Positions 47,029 through 58,213 of a DNA stretch of 64,000 nt are shown piece by piece. The first letter of the stretch is position 1. The number at the start of each line of letters is the position of its first letter. The notes below the pieces were generated by a model. That model ran no database searches, had not been told where the DNA came from, and worked only from the letters and a program-made list of their open reading frames with translations. The stretch covers positions 2,542,001 through 2,606,000 of the forward strand of contig OZ021723.1 of assembly GCA_963978545.1 (NCBI GenBank), written 5' to 3'. The position numbers and the translations under genes are program-made. Origin of the DNA: Linyphia triangularis (taxonomy: Eukaryota > Arthropoda > Arachnida > Araneae > Linyphiidae).

Positions 47029-47733
47029 TAGAGGTTGGAAATATCGATACTATATCGTTGCATTGAAAGAAATATCGATAAAATATCGATATATTGGTAC
47101 ATGATCTATTTTTTTTTTTTTTTTTTTTTTTTTATTTGATTTTCAATTTTTCCAGAAACGAAGTTTTTCGGGGTAAATTTCTACTTTTTATGAATTCATG
47201 CCAAAATTGTTTTAATAGATAAATTGTAAAAATTGCATTTATAAATAAATAGTAAAAATTGTTTTTACAAATAAATTATATTATCAATCAGAATAAATAA
47301 AATACATTTGAATGGACAAGGTATAAATTCACATTTATTTTTAAAGAAGAAATTTTGAAAAATAGTTTACCGAATATTTTGCTGATATAGATGTTTTTAA
47401 TATTTAAAATTAGATGCAAATTCCAGACATACGGTGGCTACAGAAACGGCGCCATGTTAATGACTACTAATAAATGATCTTATCTTTCCATTACATTATG
47501 TTTTATTTTTGGTTAGGGTGCCATTTTAACTGTCTCTCAGCCTAGTCGAAACTTAAATTTTGAAGTTTTTGAAAAGAGACAAAAGAAAATCGAAAAAACA
47601 CATGGAACTACAAAACGATCACCAAAAAACTAAAAATGTTTGAAAATATCGATTTATCGGTGACTTGAAACGATATTCTTACAATCGATACCTTTTTAAA
47701 AATATCGTCGTATCGATATATCGTCGACCTCTA
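47029..47733. mobile_element. hAT-like nonautonomous element with ATATCGATA-rich ends
   Basis: Flanks are TCATATTC (47021-47028) and TCACATTC (47734-47741), an 8-bp duplication with one change. Ends are TAGAGGTTGGAAATATCGAT on the left and TAGAGGTCGACGATATATCG read inward from the right. Both sides hold several ATATCGAT phrases. The centre (47205-47465) matches 37260-37490. No transposase is present. Confidence 0.7.
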
Positions 47734-47851
47734 TCACATTCCCTGACCTTTAAGAGTCCGAGAGTCGACTGCAAGATTAGGTACTCCATAGAACATCATT
47801 AATTTTTTTTTTATTTATAGAATGTTGAGTAATGCTAGTAAATATTGAATA

Positions 47852-48303
47852 TACTGGTCTGCCAGGACAAAACCGCCCAAAACTGTTCAAAAATTGACTT
47901 TGAATGAGTGGAACTAAACTCGATTATAAAATATATCAAAACTTCAAATAATGAGCATTCTTTTTTCTATTTGGTAAACCCCTGATTTTTAATTTTCAAA
48001 GAGGACGGGTGATGTTATCAGTGACGCACTAAAAATTACCAACTTGGCTCACTTTTAAAAGGGGCAAGTAGTTGGCACCAGAGATCTGGAATCGTCGAAC
48101 CCTTATTTATTGAAAATTAAAGAGCAGTGGGTTACCAATTAAAAAAAAAAAAATGCTCATTATTTGATTTTTGAAAAGTTTCGGTCATTTGTGTCCCAGC
48201 AGACCTGTATATTTATAATCTACTAGCATTTCTCAAGGATATCATACAATTTTTTTAATGGTGTTCTATGGAGTTCCTAAACCTGCAGTCGCCTCTCAGT
48301 CTG
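47852..48303. mobile_element. long-inverted-repeat MITE, truncated copy 2
   Basis: Starts within the arm at ACTGGTCTGCCAGGACAAAA and ends CCTGCAGTCGCCTCTCAGTC, matching the right end of the copy at 20715-21377. The outer part of the left arm is missing, and it is the most diverged of the three. Confidence 0.7.
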
Positions 48304-48788
48304 TAACTATAACTTCTACATAGCCCATAAGTGATTTCTGAGGTGAAACCAATTGAATTGCCGCCATACTATCCCATCTAATGATTTTTCGTAGATTTTT
48401 CTTCCGTTACCAACAGACGCTAACTAATTTAGGTGAGAGTCGCTAGTACAAGTCTTTATGGTAGTTTGGTAAGACTTCTTCAACTTCGAGCGATGTAAGT
48501 ACCGTCCAGAAGTTGCAGCAGGAAAATATAACTTAAAAGAATTATTTATTTTATTTGTAATTTTTTTTTTTTTTTATTCGTTGTGCAAAGTTATTAAGTT
48601 GCTAAATTTAAAGAGTTGGGAGGCAAAACGCTTTGCTGACGTTTAAAATAAAATTATGGTACTTTTCAGAAGTTATAATGGCACTTAAACGTACGTTTCA
48701 AGCATTTTGAGAAAAGAAAAACGAGCAAAGGTTATTTTTTAAAAAATTGGAATTTTAATTTTATTTATCCTAGCCCAACTCATTAATA
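48304..48788. other. intron DNA of the CRAL-TRIO gene
   Basis: No exon was identified on the minus strand here. A poly-T run lies at about 48559-48575. Confidence 0.35.
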
Positions 48789-48860
48789 CAGTGGACGCCG
48801 TTTAATGTGATCACATTAGGACGAAAACGATTTGATAACAATAACCGAGTGATAATAATA

Positions 48861-49650
48861 AACGAACCTTAGTTTTCGAACGAACGAACCTTAGTTTTCG
48901 AACGAACGAACCTTAGTTTTCGAACGAACGAACCTTAGTTTTCGAACGAACGAACCATAGTTTTCGAACGAACGAACCATAGTTTTCGAACGAACGAACC
49001 TTAGTTTTCGAACGAACGAACCTTAGTTTTCGAACGAACGAACCTTAGTTTTCGAACGAACGAACCTTAGTTTTCGAACGAACGAACCTTAGTTTTCGAA
49101 CGAACGAACCTTAGTTTTCGAACGAACGAACCTTAGTTTTCGAACGAACGAACCTTAGTTTTCGAACGAACGAACCTTAGTTTTCGAACGAACGAACCTT
49201 AGTTTTCGAACGAACGAACCATAGTTTTCGAACGAACGAACCTTAGTTTTCGAACGAACGAACCTTAGTTTTCGAACGAACGAACCATAGTTTTCGAACG
49301 AACGAACCTTAGTTTTCGAACGAACGAACCTTAGTTTTCGAACGAACGAACCTTAGTTTTCGAACGAACGAACCATAGTTTTCGAACGAACGAACCATAG
49401 TTTTCGAACGAACGAACCATAGTTTTCGAACGAACGAACCTTAGTTTTCGAACGAACGAACCTTAGTTTTCGAACGAACGAACCTTAGTTTTCGAACGAA
49501 CGAACCTTAGTTTTCGAACGAACGAACCTTAGTTTTCGAACGAACGAACCTTAGTTTTCGAACGAACGAACCTTAGTTTTCGAACGAACGAACCTTAGTT
49601 TTCGAACGAACGAACCTTAGTTTTCGAACGAACGAACCTTAGTTTTCGAA
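48861..49650. repeat. 22-bp minisatellite, about 36 copies
   Basis: The unit is CGAACGAACGAACCTTAGTTTT, repeated in exact register for 790 bp. The main variation is CCTTAG versus CCATAG, the latter in roughly a quarter of units and scattered. It lies wholly within the pogo-like element and starts from the element's own AATAAACGAACCTTAG sequence. The 22-bp period cannot be coding. Confidence 0.97.
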
Positions 49651-50253
49651 ATGAATCTTAGGAATGAGTTTCGGAAATTCTTCTTTAATCCACTGGTCTT
49701 CTGCTGGCTGATCGGCATCCTTTTCTTCACCGTATGTCCTTCGATAGAGTATGTTTTGCCTTTTTTTCCAGCGGTGAAACCATCCTTCTGTAGCTACGAA
49801 ATTTTCTCTACCTAATTGTGCAGCTGAATCCTCTACTTTTTGGCGTTATATTGGACCATTTACACGAGCATCTTTTTCACGAACATTTGCGAACCAAAGT
49901 TTCAACGCAGATTCAACTTCTTTATCTTTTCCATCACCGTTTCATTTAGAATTCAGATTTTCATTCAAAGTGCATTTCTTTTCGATGTCTTCTTGGTTTT
50001 TCAAAATTCTGCATAAAAGCGGTTGAGAAACTTTTAATTGGACAGCAGCATTTCTTTGGCTCATTTTCGGCAATTTATCGTACTGATTCAAAATTTCTAC
50101 TTTTTCTTTTACATCACTTTTTCTTTTACAGTCATATCTCTGCGTTTTCTTTCCATTGTATAGAAAATTAACCTCCAAAAAAATTTGTAACCGTATCAAT
50201 TGTGGCAAAGTTTTAAAATGAAGCATGCTTTTCTCTGTGCAAGAAATACTCAT
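49650..50253 (-). pseudogene. pogo/Tigger transposase DNA-binding half
   Basis: The first block (50253-49942) includes KRKSDVKEKVEILNQYDK and SQRNAAVQLKVSQPLLCRIL, a CENP-B/pogo helix-turn-helix. After a stop, a second block reads ALKLWFANVREKDARVNGPI, a stop codon, then KVEDSAAQLGRENF and GWFHRWKKRQNI, the second CENP-B-type DNA-binding domain. The sequence then runs into the minisatellite. There are at least two in-frame stops and no DDE domain, so it is a pseudogene. Confidence 0.85.
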
Positions 50254-50441
50254 TAATTTTTGTTTATCGCGATTTTAAGGAAAACAAAATTTATAAATTG
50301 ATAACAATAAACGAACTTTTGATTACAATAACCGGTGATATTTAAGTGTATTTTGATACAAGCGGACGGGCCTTAGTGATTTCGATAACATTAAACGTTT
50401 GATAACATTAACCGCGTGATAACATTAAGCGGCGACCACTG

Positions 50442-50699
50442 TATTAGGATAAAATGTATCCTTTTGGAGATGTTTAACAACGCTATTAATCAAACTACAA
50501 GAGAGAATAAAAAGGTTATTTAAGGTTTATTACCCTTTTTGTCAAAAATGTCGGAAGGATCGGACGAGCCAAATTGTACAGAAACCGACACACGGAATTA
50601 TCATGGAGGGTGTGCACTTTGTAGAGGCGCAAAGGAATCGCATTCTGAAACATGAAAGATAAATTTAGTTTTCTCAGCCAAATTACATGGAAAGTTTTT
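50442..50699. other. intron DNA of the CRAL-TRIO gene
   Basis: No feature was recognised in this stretch between the pogo-like element and the R3 fragment. Confidence 0.35.
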
Positions 50700-50945
50700 G
50701 ATTAGAAAACAACCATCCCAACATCACAAAGTTGACGAATATCGCTCGACCTTGCTCAGTCCCGATGTGGAGCGTTGTAAACTGACCGTTGGATACGGTA
50801 TTGGCCAATCTCACCTAATTCTGGATAAAATGTACTGGAAGTTTTGAAATGTTGATGCACAGTTTTAAATTATTATTACTTTACATGTTTATTTAAAAAA
50901 AAAAAATTATGTATTTTGTCACGATGCTCGAGTTCTTGCCTTACT
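50700..50945 (+). repeat. interspersed repeat family R3, fragment
   Basis: Matches the interior of 41320-41570, including GATGTGGA.CG, TATTGGCCAATCTC and GACAGTTTTAAAATT-like phrases, but lacks the CACAGCAG end. It is diverged. Confidence 0.6.
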
Positions 50946-50970
50946 TTCACAACTACTTCTTCTAACATTG

Positions 50971-51294
50971 TACAGGGTGACCGCAAAAGAATGTCACAGT
51001 TTCAGTGGTATATTATAACAGTTCGATTTAGACTACAAATCGTACATCAAATTGAAGGTAAACTAACCTAGTTTTTCTTACAAATGTTCAATATGTGCAG
51101 TTACAGGACACACATCCAACCTATAGTTCAATTTGTCCCACACTTTGGTTAACTTAACAAGTCCGGTGTAATAGAAGCCTCTTGAATTCTGTGTTTCAAC
51201 TCTGTCAAATCATTAGGTAACGGCGGAAGATCGTGTCTACGTTCCGCCGTTACCTAATGATTTGACAGAGTTGAGACACAGAATTCAAGAGGCT
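50971..51294 (-). pseudogene. Tc1/mariner-type transposase C-terminus with an inverted duplication
   Basis: On the minus strand the frame reads PPLPNDLTELKHRIQEASIT, then, after a one-base shift, KVWDKLNYRLDVCPVTAHIE and HL-stop (stop at 51078-51080). This is the well-known C-terminal end of arthropod Tc/mariner-type transposases. The element end ACAGGGTGACCGCAAAAG lies at 50972. The beginning of the coding piece is duplicated as an inverted copy, forming a palindrome of two arms of about 52 bp (51176-51227 and 51243-51294) around a 15-bp loop. Confidence 0.8.
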
Positions 51295-51327
51295 ACAGTG
51301 TAAAAGATTGCGCTTGGTACTCACCGG

Positions 51328-52167
51328 CAGGGGTGTAGTGGAGCGGGAACGCGTGGGAACGACGATCCTTTACCTTTTTAAAAAGGGGAACGGCGTTCCC
51401 TCACCTAATTTTTTTTTTTTTTTAAATTTATATTTAAATTTTTTTTTCTTTACGTGACACTAAACGCAAAATCGAGTAAGAAAACGAGAAAGTTCTTTCC
51501 TGAGAATTATGCTTTCGTTTTTGATCCATAATTTCAGAGCTGAACTGGAAAGTTCAAGTATTTGCAAAACACATACTAGTTGCTAACACGCTTCTAGTTA
51601 CTAATTTCATTTTATTAATGGAGCAAATTTTGAAAAGAAAAGGAAGGGTCTATCAAGCAAGAAGAACTTCTCTACATTTTCATCTCGAGAAAGAGAAAAA
51701 CCATAAAACTCTCAATCGACATCTGCAACGATCGCAATATTTTAAAATTCATTTTGAAAACAGATTTCGAGAGTGTCTGAATCGAAACTCGATCTATTAT
51801 AGAATTTTTTCTGAATGGAAATTGTTAAAAAGAAACCATGTCAATAATCTGTTTAAAATGTGTTGCAGATAATCTGTTAAAAAATTGTCTTAAAAAATCT
51901 GTTTAAAAAATTTGTGTCAATAATATATTTGAACATGTCTTATAATCCATTTATAAAGTGTCAAACGATCTGTTAAAAAGGGTTGTGTAAGGCAAATTGT
52001 TTTAAAATCCATATAACTTAATAGTTTAAAAAATAGTTTAAATAATATTATTTATAATATTATTTATTCTTAGTTCCTTCCCCCTCCTCCCAAAGAAAAA
52101 AAGTATACTTTTGCATAACGACACGACTTAGCGTTCCCACACCTTTTTATTTTACACTACACCACTG
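51328..52167. mobile_element. hAT-type nonautonomous element
   Basis: A perfect 8-bp target duplication CTCACCGG flanks it (51320-51327 and 52168-52175). Ends are CAGGGGTGTAGTGG on the left and CAGTGGTGTAGTG read inward from the right, as in hAT elements. The open frame at 51618-51872 inside shows no transposase features. Confidence 0.88.
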
Positions 52168-52380
52168 CTCACCGGGGACAATCACCGAAATGACTTTTTC
52201 GATTATTTTTTTTTATCAAATTATTTGCACCAATCCTCCTATTTTTTTAAGTTTCTTGATAAAAAAAATCATTAGGTTAGTATTTATTTTATTTTCCATG
52301 AGCATTTTCTGTTGTTCTTTTCCATAAAAATAGTCCATGAGGTAGGGTAGACAAACGCATTTAATAACAGGGCGGACAAT

Positions 52381-52647
52381 CTAACCACAGAGTCCACGGA
52401 GATAAAGTTCACAAAGAACCAATTCGGCACACTGCCTATTAACATCAGACAGAACCATACAGGTCTTCACACGTTCATGTCCACAAGAGGAACGGCGGTT
52501 TCCCGGTACGAACAAACTACATCTACACGGATCTTGTATCAATCCGCATAACATATAGTTCACTCGCCCCAATACCAACATTTTCTTTAATTTCATATAT
52601 AAAAACTCTTGGGACACGTTTTGGCCGGTTTCATGATTTTGACCCAT
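52381..52647 (-). CDS. cysteine-rich open frame, unrecognised
   Basis: The frame includes an internal Met start near 52597 (MKLKKMLVLGRVNYMLCGLI) and continues for about 70 residues with eight cysteines, ending LRGLCG before TAG. GC content is above that of the surroundings. Cysteine spacing is roughly C-x6-C-x-C-x11-C-x7-C-x9-C-x5-C-x7-C. There is no clear signal peptide, since the N-terminus is basic with few hydrophobic residues. It could be a small secreted-type protein, an exon, or transposon debris; none can be confirmed. Confidence 0.25.
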   Translation of the reverse strand: MGQNHETGQNVSQEFLYMKLKKMLVLGRVNYMLCGLIQDPCRCSLFVPGNRRSSCGHERVKTCMVLSDVNRQCAELVLCELYLRGLCG

Positions 52648-53033
52648 ATAAGTTTGCGCAATTTTTTTAAATTTTGGTATCGCTCGTTGAACAAGCAGTT
52701 AGCCATTTTCTTTTTTTATACTCCTCTGTATAAAAATGACGAATGCACTTTTTCGTCTTTTTTCATAGAGTATTTAATTTTGGATTTGGTCTATCAGCTT
52801 TTATAGTATCATGATTGTCTCGAAAAATTCTCTGGTCTGATCTTTAAATCATCCGAAATACAACGTGTCGCAATATTGTTGCTCTCAATGTTCATAGACG
52901 ACAGCATGATGACACTACTCGACTCGATTGAATGCAGTTTCAAAATTGTTTGCAGTTCAAATTCTCATAGACAATTAAAATATATATATATATATTTTTT
53001 TTAAATATGTTAAAAGATGTATTTCATGTTTAA

Positions 53034-53748
53034 GGGGACTGTTAAGTCAAAAATAAAAATTCTTCAATTTTTGTCTAAAATTCATGAAATTTTTTGTGCA
53101 GTTCAATAGCAATTAGATGAAACACAACCTAAGATTTCAAAAATTTATATTGATTTTTTTTCAAGAAATTAAATTTTTATTGAAAAATTTAGCGTTTTTT
53201 CCGTAATTTTAAAAACGCTCCTTGCGATTCGAATTTTTTGCAATCTGTCTAAATTTTTTTGTACAAGCTAATTGAATATATATTGACCTAATTGTGCATG
53301 GATTTTGAATTTGACTCATTGGTTAATTATTTAAAAATAAAACTTTGGTATTACGGCAAAAAATGTAAACTTTTTAAATAGAAGCATTACGAAAATTACT
53401 GTAAAACAATACAAAAATATCAGATTCCAAAATCCATGCACAATTGTGTTCAAAATAGTATAGTAAACAATATCTCCAAATTTAAAAAAAATACATCAAC
53501 TTTTGAATCGCAAGGAACAAATCGAATACCTAAATATCTTAAAATACACATGAAGAGAAAAATGCAATTTAAGAAATTGAAATATATACGATTTCTGATA
53601 TGCGCGTTTACAAAAACTCAAATAATTTTCTTAATTCTTCTCGGATCAGCAAAAGTAAGGTATGTACTGAAAGCTAGAATTGCAGGCTATATATTTCCAC
53701 TAAAATATAAAAATAGAAATTTTTGAAATTTTTGCCTTAATAGTCCCC
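53034..53748. mobile_element. TTAA-flanked fold-back element
   Basis: TTAA lies at 53030-53033 and 53749-53752. Termini are GGGGACTGTTAAG on the left and GGGGACTATTAAG read inward from the right. Inner inverted pairs include CCTTGCGATTCGAA (about 53220) with TTTGAATCGCAAGG (about 53503), and GTGCATGGATTTTG with CAAAATCCATGCAC, so the whole element can fold. The open frame at 53436-53726 is part of an arm and not a gene. Confidence 0.8.
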
Positions 53749-53964
53749 TTAAAAGAACCCTACTCGCGATTTAAATAGAAAAACAAGAGGGCACTGCATA
53801 AGCAAACTTGAAACGAAAAAATATCTACAATCGCTTTAGGTCGATTCAATGAGGTACCATAAGCATTTTTTTAATTGCTTGACTAGCTCAATCTCATAGG
53901 GTTCGTAGCCACCTGGCGGAAGAATTTTTATGAAGACTAATGGTAAGAGTCATATCTTACAAAT

Positions 53965-54145
53965 GCCGACCAAACGGTATAGTGGTTAGCGTGCTAGCCT
54001 CTAGACCGCGTGGTTGCGGGTTCGAGTCCCGTGCTTGAAATGGGTGTTTGTAAATGTATGTTGGCTTGTCTAATGACGAATTTTTCGGCGCATTATAGCC
54101 CTCTTGTTGCTGACAGCGCCAGATAATCTGAAAACAACCAACCAA
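53965..54145 (+). mobile_element. tRNA-derived SINE, family 1, copy 3
   Basis: Same box A and box B head and same body as copies 1 and 2, ending AAAACAACCAACCAA. A perfect 14-bp target duplication CATATCTTACAAAT lies at 53951-53964 and 54146-54159. It sits in intron 2 of the minus-strand CRAL-TRIO gene, antisense to it. Confidence 0.92.
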
Positions 54146-54159
54146 CATATCTTACAAAT

Positions 54160-54810
54160 AATGTAATGTTGTTTTTAACACAAAATTTTTTATTTAACAA
54201 ATAAGTCGAAATATGTTCGCTTTTATTATTTATACAGAGCATTTCAAATATTCATTTCCCATAATCTTTTATTTACTTAAGGCAAGCAATGTTTACATTG
54301 CTTCTATGAACTGCACTCCCCTGAAGCTCATATAAGTAATTGACACTATTCTGGTTTAACACATTTCAGTTACTAAACACGGATTCTGATTTCTTTTTTT
54401 AATTAAAAAGAAATTAGAAAGAGAGAGGGATTGTCACAAAAATGCCACTTCTACTCTCGTTTCTATTATAATATCAAGTCCAGATACAAAGCATGATCAA
54501 TTAGGTGATACTAAATTAATGAAATCCCCCCTCTGTTAAAGTTACGGCATATGATAACAAAAACATTGTTAATTTGTAGTTAGTTTATAAAAAAATGTCA
54601 TCAGACTGGCGAGTTTAAAGTCAAACTTGAAAAGAAAACTTTTCATCAAATAGTCAAGTTCTTATCCAGTATAACTATACCTGTTGGATTAGATTTTATC
54701 ATTTTTAATTTGAAGGCACTTATGCATGAAACTTTCAATTGCATTTTAAGTATTACAATTAATCTTATCAAGACCGAGAGCCTTTTATATCAACTGTAGC
54801 CTTTTGTAAT
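54160..54810. other. intron DNA of the CRAL-TRIO gene
   Basis: No exon or repeat was recognised in this stretch. Confidence 0.35.
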
Positions 54811-55457
54811 AGTCCGAGAGGCGACTGGAATTTTTGGCCCTCATCGAACATCATTCTGAATTTCTTATAGAGATTAAAGAAAAGTGAGTAGATTAGGAAT
54901 CCACTGGTCTGCCGTGGCAAAAATGGCCGAAACTGATCAAAAATCGACTTCGAATGAGTTGAACTAAAATCCGATTGCCATATATGTCATAACTTGCCAA
55001 AAAGAGAACAAACTTTTTCGTCTGGCAACCCTGCATTTTGATTTTCAATGAGAAAAAGCGCAAACGATTTCTAATCTCTGGCTTGGAAAACTTGTATCTT
55101 TTTAAGCCAAATTGGCGACATCAGTTACGTCATCCGTGACCTAATGTTTATTGCCAACTTGGCTCCCTTTTAATAGATGCAAGTAGACCATCGCCAGATA
55201 TTCGAATCGTCTGCAACTTTCTTAATTGAAGATTAAAGAGTGAGGGTTACCAAATAAAAAAAATGCTCATTATTTGGCAAGTTATGGCGCATTTGGCAAT
55301 TGGATTTAGTTCAACTTATTAAAAGTCGATTTTTGACCTGTTTCGGCCATTTTTGCCACGGCAGACCAGTAGATTCGTAATCTACTCACTGTTCTCTAAT
55401 TTCTATAAAAAAAATCAGAATGATGTTAGATGGGGTCCAAAAATTGCCTCTCTGTCT
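54811..55457. mobile_element. long-inverted-repeat MITE, copy 3
   Basis: Very similar to 20715-21377 along nearly its whole length: AGTCCGAGAGGCGACTGGAA at the left end, GGCAAAAATGGCCGAAACTG within the arm and TTTTTGCCACGGCAGACC in the opposite arm. The right end is slightly shortened (GCCTCTCTGTCTA). Confidence 0.82.
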
Positions 55458-56093
55458 ATGTCTAGGAAAAGGATCTTCAAAGTTTTAGACGGGTTACTCG
55501 GCTTTTATACAACTGAATTGTTTTAAACTAACTTACTGGTGGGAACGTGCAACGCCATCTGTTGGCGGCTGTTACGCACCCATAGTTATAGCATTTAAAA
55601 TTTAAGCTGAATGAATTGAGGGACTAAAATGCAGAGGGGTCTGAGTGACTCTCTTTAACTTTCGACGCTTGAAAGTTTCTTATTTGCATTTAATTCTATG
55701 AAAACTAGTGATATCTTCATTCCAGATTTTAGTATTTGAACACCAAAAAATTTCCATACAAATATAATATAAATAAAAAACTTTAAAGTGTAATTTCTAC
55801 AAAGTTAATATAGTCGCTATATCGTTTATATCGTAAAATGATAGTCGTATATGCTATCAGTGAAGAAGCTATAATTGACATTCGACTGCTTCGAAACGTG
55901 ATCAGTTGAAGACTGTCAGTAATGCAATTATTTTTCTTTTACCTATAACAAACTACTCCTCGACTCGACGACCGCCAAATATCGGTGAATACCTAATGGG
56001 GGCACATTATATCTGTCGTCACTTCAATGTCCTCTCGTTGGTGTAGTGGGGTCGGAGAGAGGGTCAGCACTAGAAGATTTCGATCTCGTATCC
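55458..56093. other. intron DNA of the CRAL-TRIO gene
   Basis: Contains a CGCCATCTGTTGGCGGC-like short palindrome near 55550 but no identified exon. The missing middle exon of the CRAL-TRIO gene was looked for here and not seen. Confidence 0.35.
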
Positions 56094-56101
56094 TTCTAGA
56101 C

Positions 56102-56772
56102 CAGAGTTAGTCACTACGCGGCCCGCGGGCCAGATTTGGCCAGCGACATATTTTTCTACGGCCCGCCGCCACCACAGAAGATAAAAAAAATCAAATTTCA
56201 CGCTACGGACTTTTTCTTTTACATAATTGTAATTTATCCGAAATAGTATGTGTTAACTATGTAGAATAGAATTCTCCACTACCTGTTCGAAGAAACTATA
56301 CGAAGCTTTCAGCAAGGGGGTTTTCACTAAGAATAAATACAGGAAAAATGTAACTGAATCTCATTTGGAAAATTCATTAAGATTGGCCGCAATAAATACT
56401 ACGACAGACAACGACTTTATCATAAAATAAATTGAACGCTTTCGTCTCACAAATTATATCAACTAATACGGAGTAATCTGGAAGTACAGTTTAAATACTT
56501 TTATTAAAAGTTAGGCCAAGTCGCATTAACACGTTGAAGTTAAGAATTTACTTCTTTTTTAGACTTTAATTTACTATTAATAAAAATTATTATTTTTTAA
56601 TTAATTGATAAAAATAATCGAATAATAATTGTAATTTTATTATGATAAAAAAAAGATTTTTTTTTTTTTCAGTTTAATAATAATTAAAGATACGTATTTA
56701 ATTGAATCCGGTCCGCGAAAAGCTCCAACACAAATGATACGACCCACCTTTAAAAGTTAGTGGCGAACGCTG
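56102..56772. mobile_element. hAT-type nonautonomous element with GCGGCCCGC motif
   Basis: A perfect 8-bp duplication TTCTAGAC lies at 56094-56101 and 56773-56780. Ends are CAGAGTTAGTCACTACGCGG on the left and CAGCGTTCGCCACTAACTTT read inward from the right. The GCGGCCCGCGGGCC block just inside the left end is common in hAT-derived MITEs of many animals. No coding sequence is present. Confidence 0.9.
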
Positions 56773-56918
56773 TTCTAGACGCTCAAAATTGCTAGACGTA
56801 TATGGTTGTGTTTAGTACTTTATGAGTGGCAGAAGTAGACAGTCGGAACTTCCAAACCAAATTAAACCTTAGTGTGATTATTTATTTATAGGAGTATACA
56901 CACATGGTCTCTACTTAC

Positions 56919-57106
56919 TAGCATGGCATGGTGAGCTTTCACAGCCTTGTAGTACACATAATAATCTTCGAAGCGGTTGGGTTCGAGATCTCCTATGTAC
57001 CTCACACCCACTACTGACGTGATCGGCTTGGTGTTGACAAAATGACCAAGAACAATGAAAGTAGCTGCGAAAGAATCGAATGAGCACAGCTCAGGCTTCC
57101 AAGGAA
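56919..57106 (-). CDS. CRAL-TRIO lipid-transfer protein, middle exon
   Basis: 188-nt exon with acceptor TTTTAATTACAG (to 57107) and a consensus donor GTAAGT at 56918-56913. Using one nucleotide from the exon ending at 60480 it encodes 63 codons, including WKPELCSFDSFAATFIVLGH and TSVVGVRYIGDLE. This corresponds to the first half of the CRAL-TRIO domain, where relatives have a VNGI..IFDLEG strand. It ends in phase 0, as the exon at 46969 begins. Compared with alpha-tocopherol transfer protein, about 40 residues are missing between this exon and the next one found. Confidence 0.8.
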
Positions 57107-58213
57107 CTGTAATTAAAAGAAAACAAGTTAGTTTGCAATAGTCAACTACAAAGCCATATCACTCATGCTTTCCATCGTGAAAACTTCTCAAAGATTTGAA
57201 TATGAATTGAGGCTTTTACAAAACTTATCAGTTTCTTTAGCAGCAAGTGAAATTGTTTATTGTAAGTTAATTAGATTCAAAAGTTGTCAGAAATTTCTCA
57301 CTATGAAGGTAAATGACATGTATGGAACATTCAAAGCAAATGGTCATTTTCTTATTTATATATATATATATAATATAACTACTTAACTTCTTCAAGTTTG
57401 GCTAATCACAAAACAATTTTTCTATTTGAGCAATTACATGTTATTTTAAATTCGTTGGTATTTAAGTTTTAGTCCACACCTCAATGACATGTATACCTGT
57501 TGAATGACAAGCATTTTTAAAGTTTTGCTTCAAAATCTGCTTCAAATGAAAAAAAAAAAAAAATAGAAACATGTTTTCTCTTTTAGATGGAAGTTTTCTA
57601 TGATTCAGTGAGGAGGATATTTGGCCTATGAGCTATATCATGGATTGTTTTCTTGTTGTAGGTTTTATCTTTGAAGACAATGAAATGTTGCCATGATGAA
57701 ATTGATGATTTGGAAAACTTGTAGATAATTTAAATAAATCTCATAAATAGTGAAAAAGAGTACAATACATGAGTATGACAACAGTTTCAATGAACAACAG
57801 CTGATTAAAATCATTACTATGCAAACAAAAACCATATGCAGTTGCATCAGAAAAAAGTGAACATAAACAATGAAATGGTTGTGTTTACTTTCAAAAAACA
57901 GTTAAATAGTTACGATTAATGCAGTTTTACAGAGTATGGTGCAGGTTTTTAAACTACAAAATCAAGGTTTGAAATTATAAAGAGAAGAAAAAAATTGAAG
58001 TAATGATTGTTAAAGCCCATCAATTAAAGAAATATTTTCAAAATATCAACTTTAGTGCTTTTTTAAATTTTAGTTCTTCAGTTAAAATTTATATCAATTA
58101 CTTGGTCTAAAACCCATATAAGCTACTTGAAGCATAATATATGTAATGATTCAATAATTACTGGCTTAATAATTAAATATTCTAATAAATACATGAAACA
58201 GATTAATTGCTAT
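57107..58213 (-). other. intron of the CRAL-TRIO gene, proximal part
   Basis: AT-rich DNA with a poly-A run at about 57549-57563. No additional exon was seen. Confidence 0.4.

Larger units (their letters stand above)
48789..50441 (-). mobile_element. pogo/Tigger-type DNA transposon, internally rearranged
   Basis: 1,653 bp with TA on both sides (48787-48788 and 50442-50443). Inverted ends are CAGTGGACGCCGTTTAATGT on the left and CAGTGGTCGCCGCTTAATGT read inward from the right. On the minus strand the N-terminal DNA-binding half of a pogo-type transposase remains (49650-50253). The catalytic half is absent, and a 22-bp minisatellite occupies the space before the left end. TA target and CAGTG termini are as known for Tigger elements. 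Confidence 0.88.

Noticed and set aside
48861..49650. CRISPR-like or telomeric array
   Set aside because: Contiguous 22-bp units without spacers inside a eukaryotic DNA transposon; it is a minisatellite.
53436..53726. 96-codon plus-strand frame
   Set aside because: Falls in one arm of the TTAA fold-back element.
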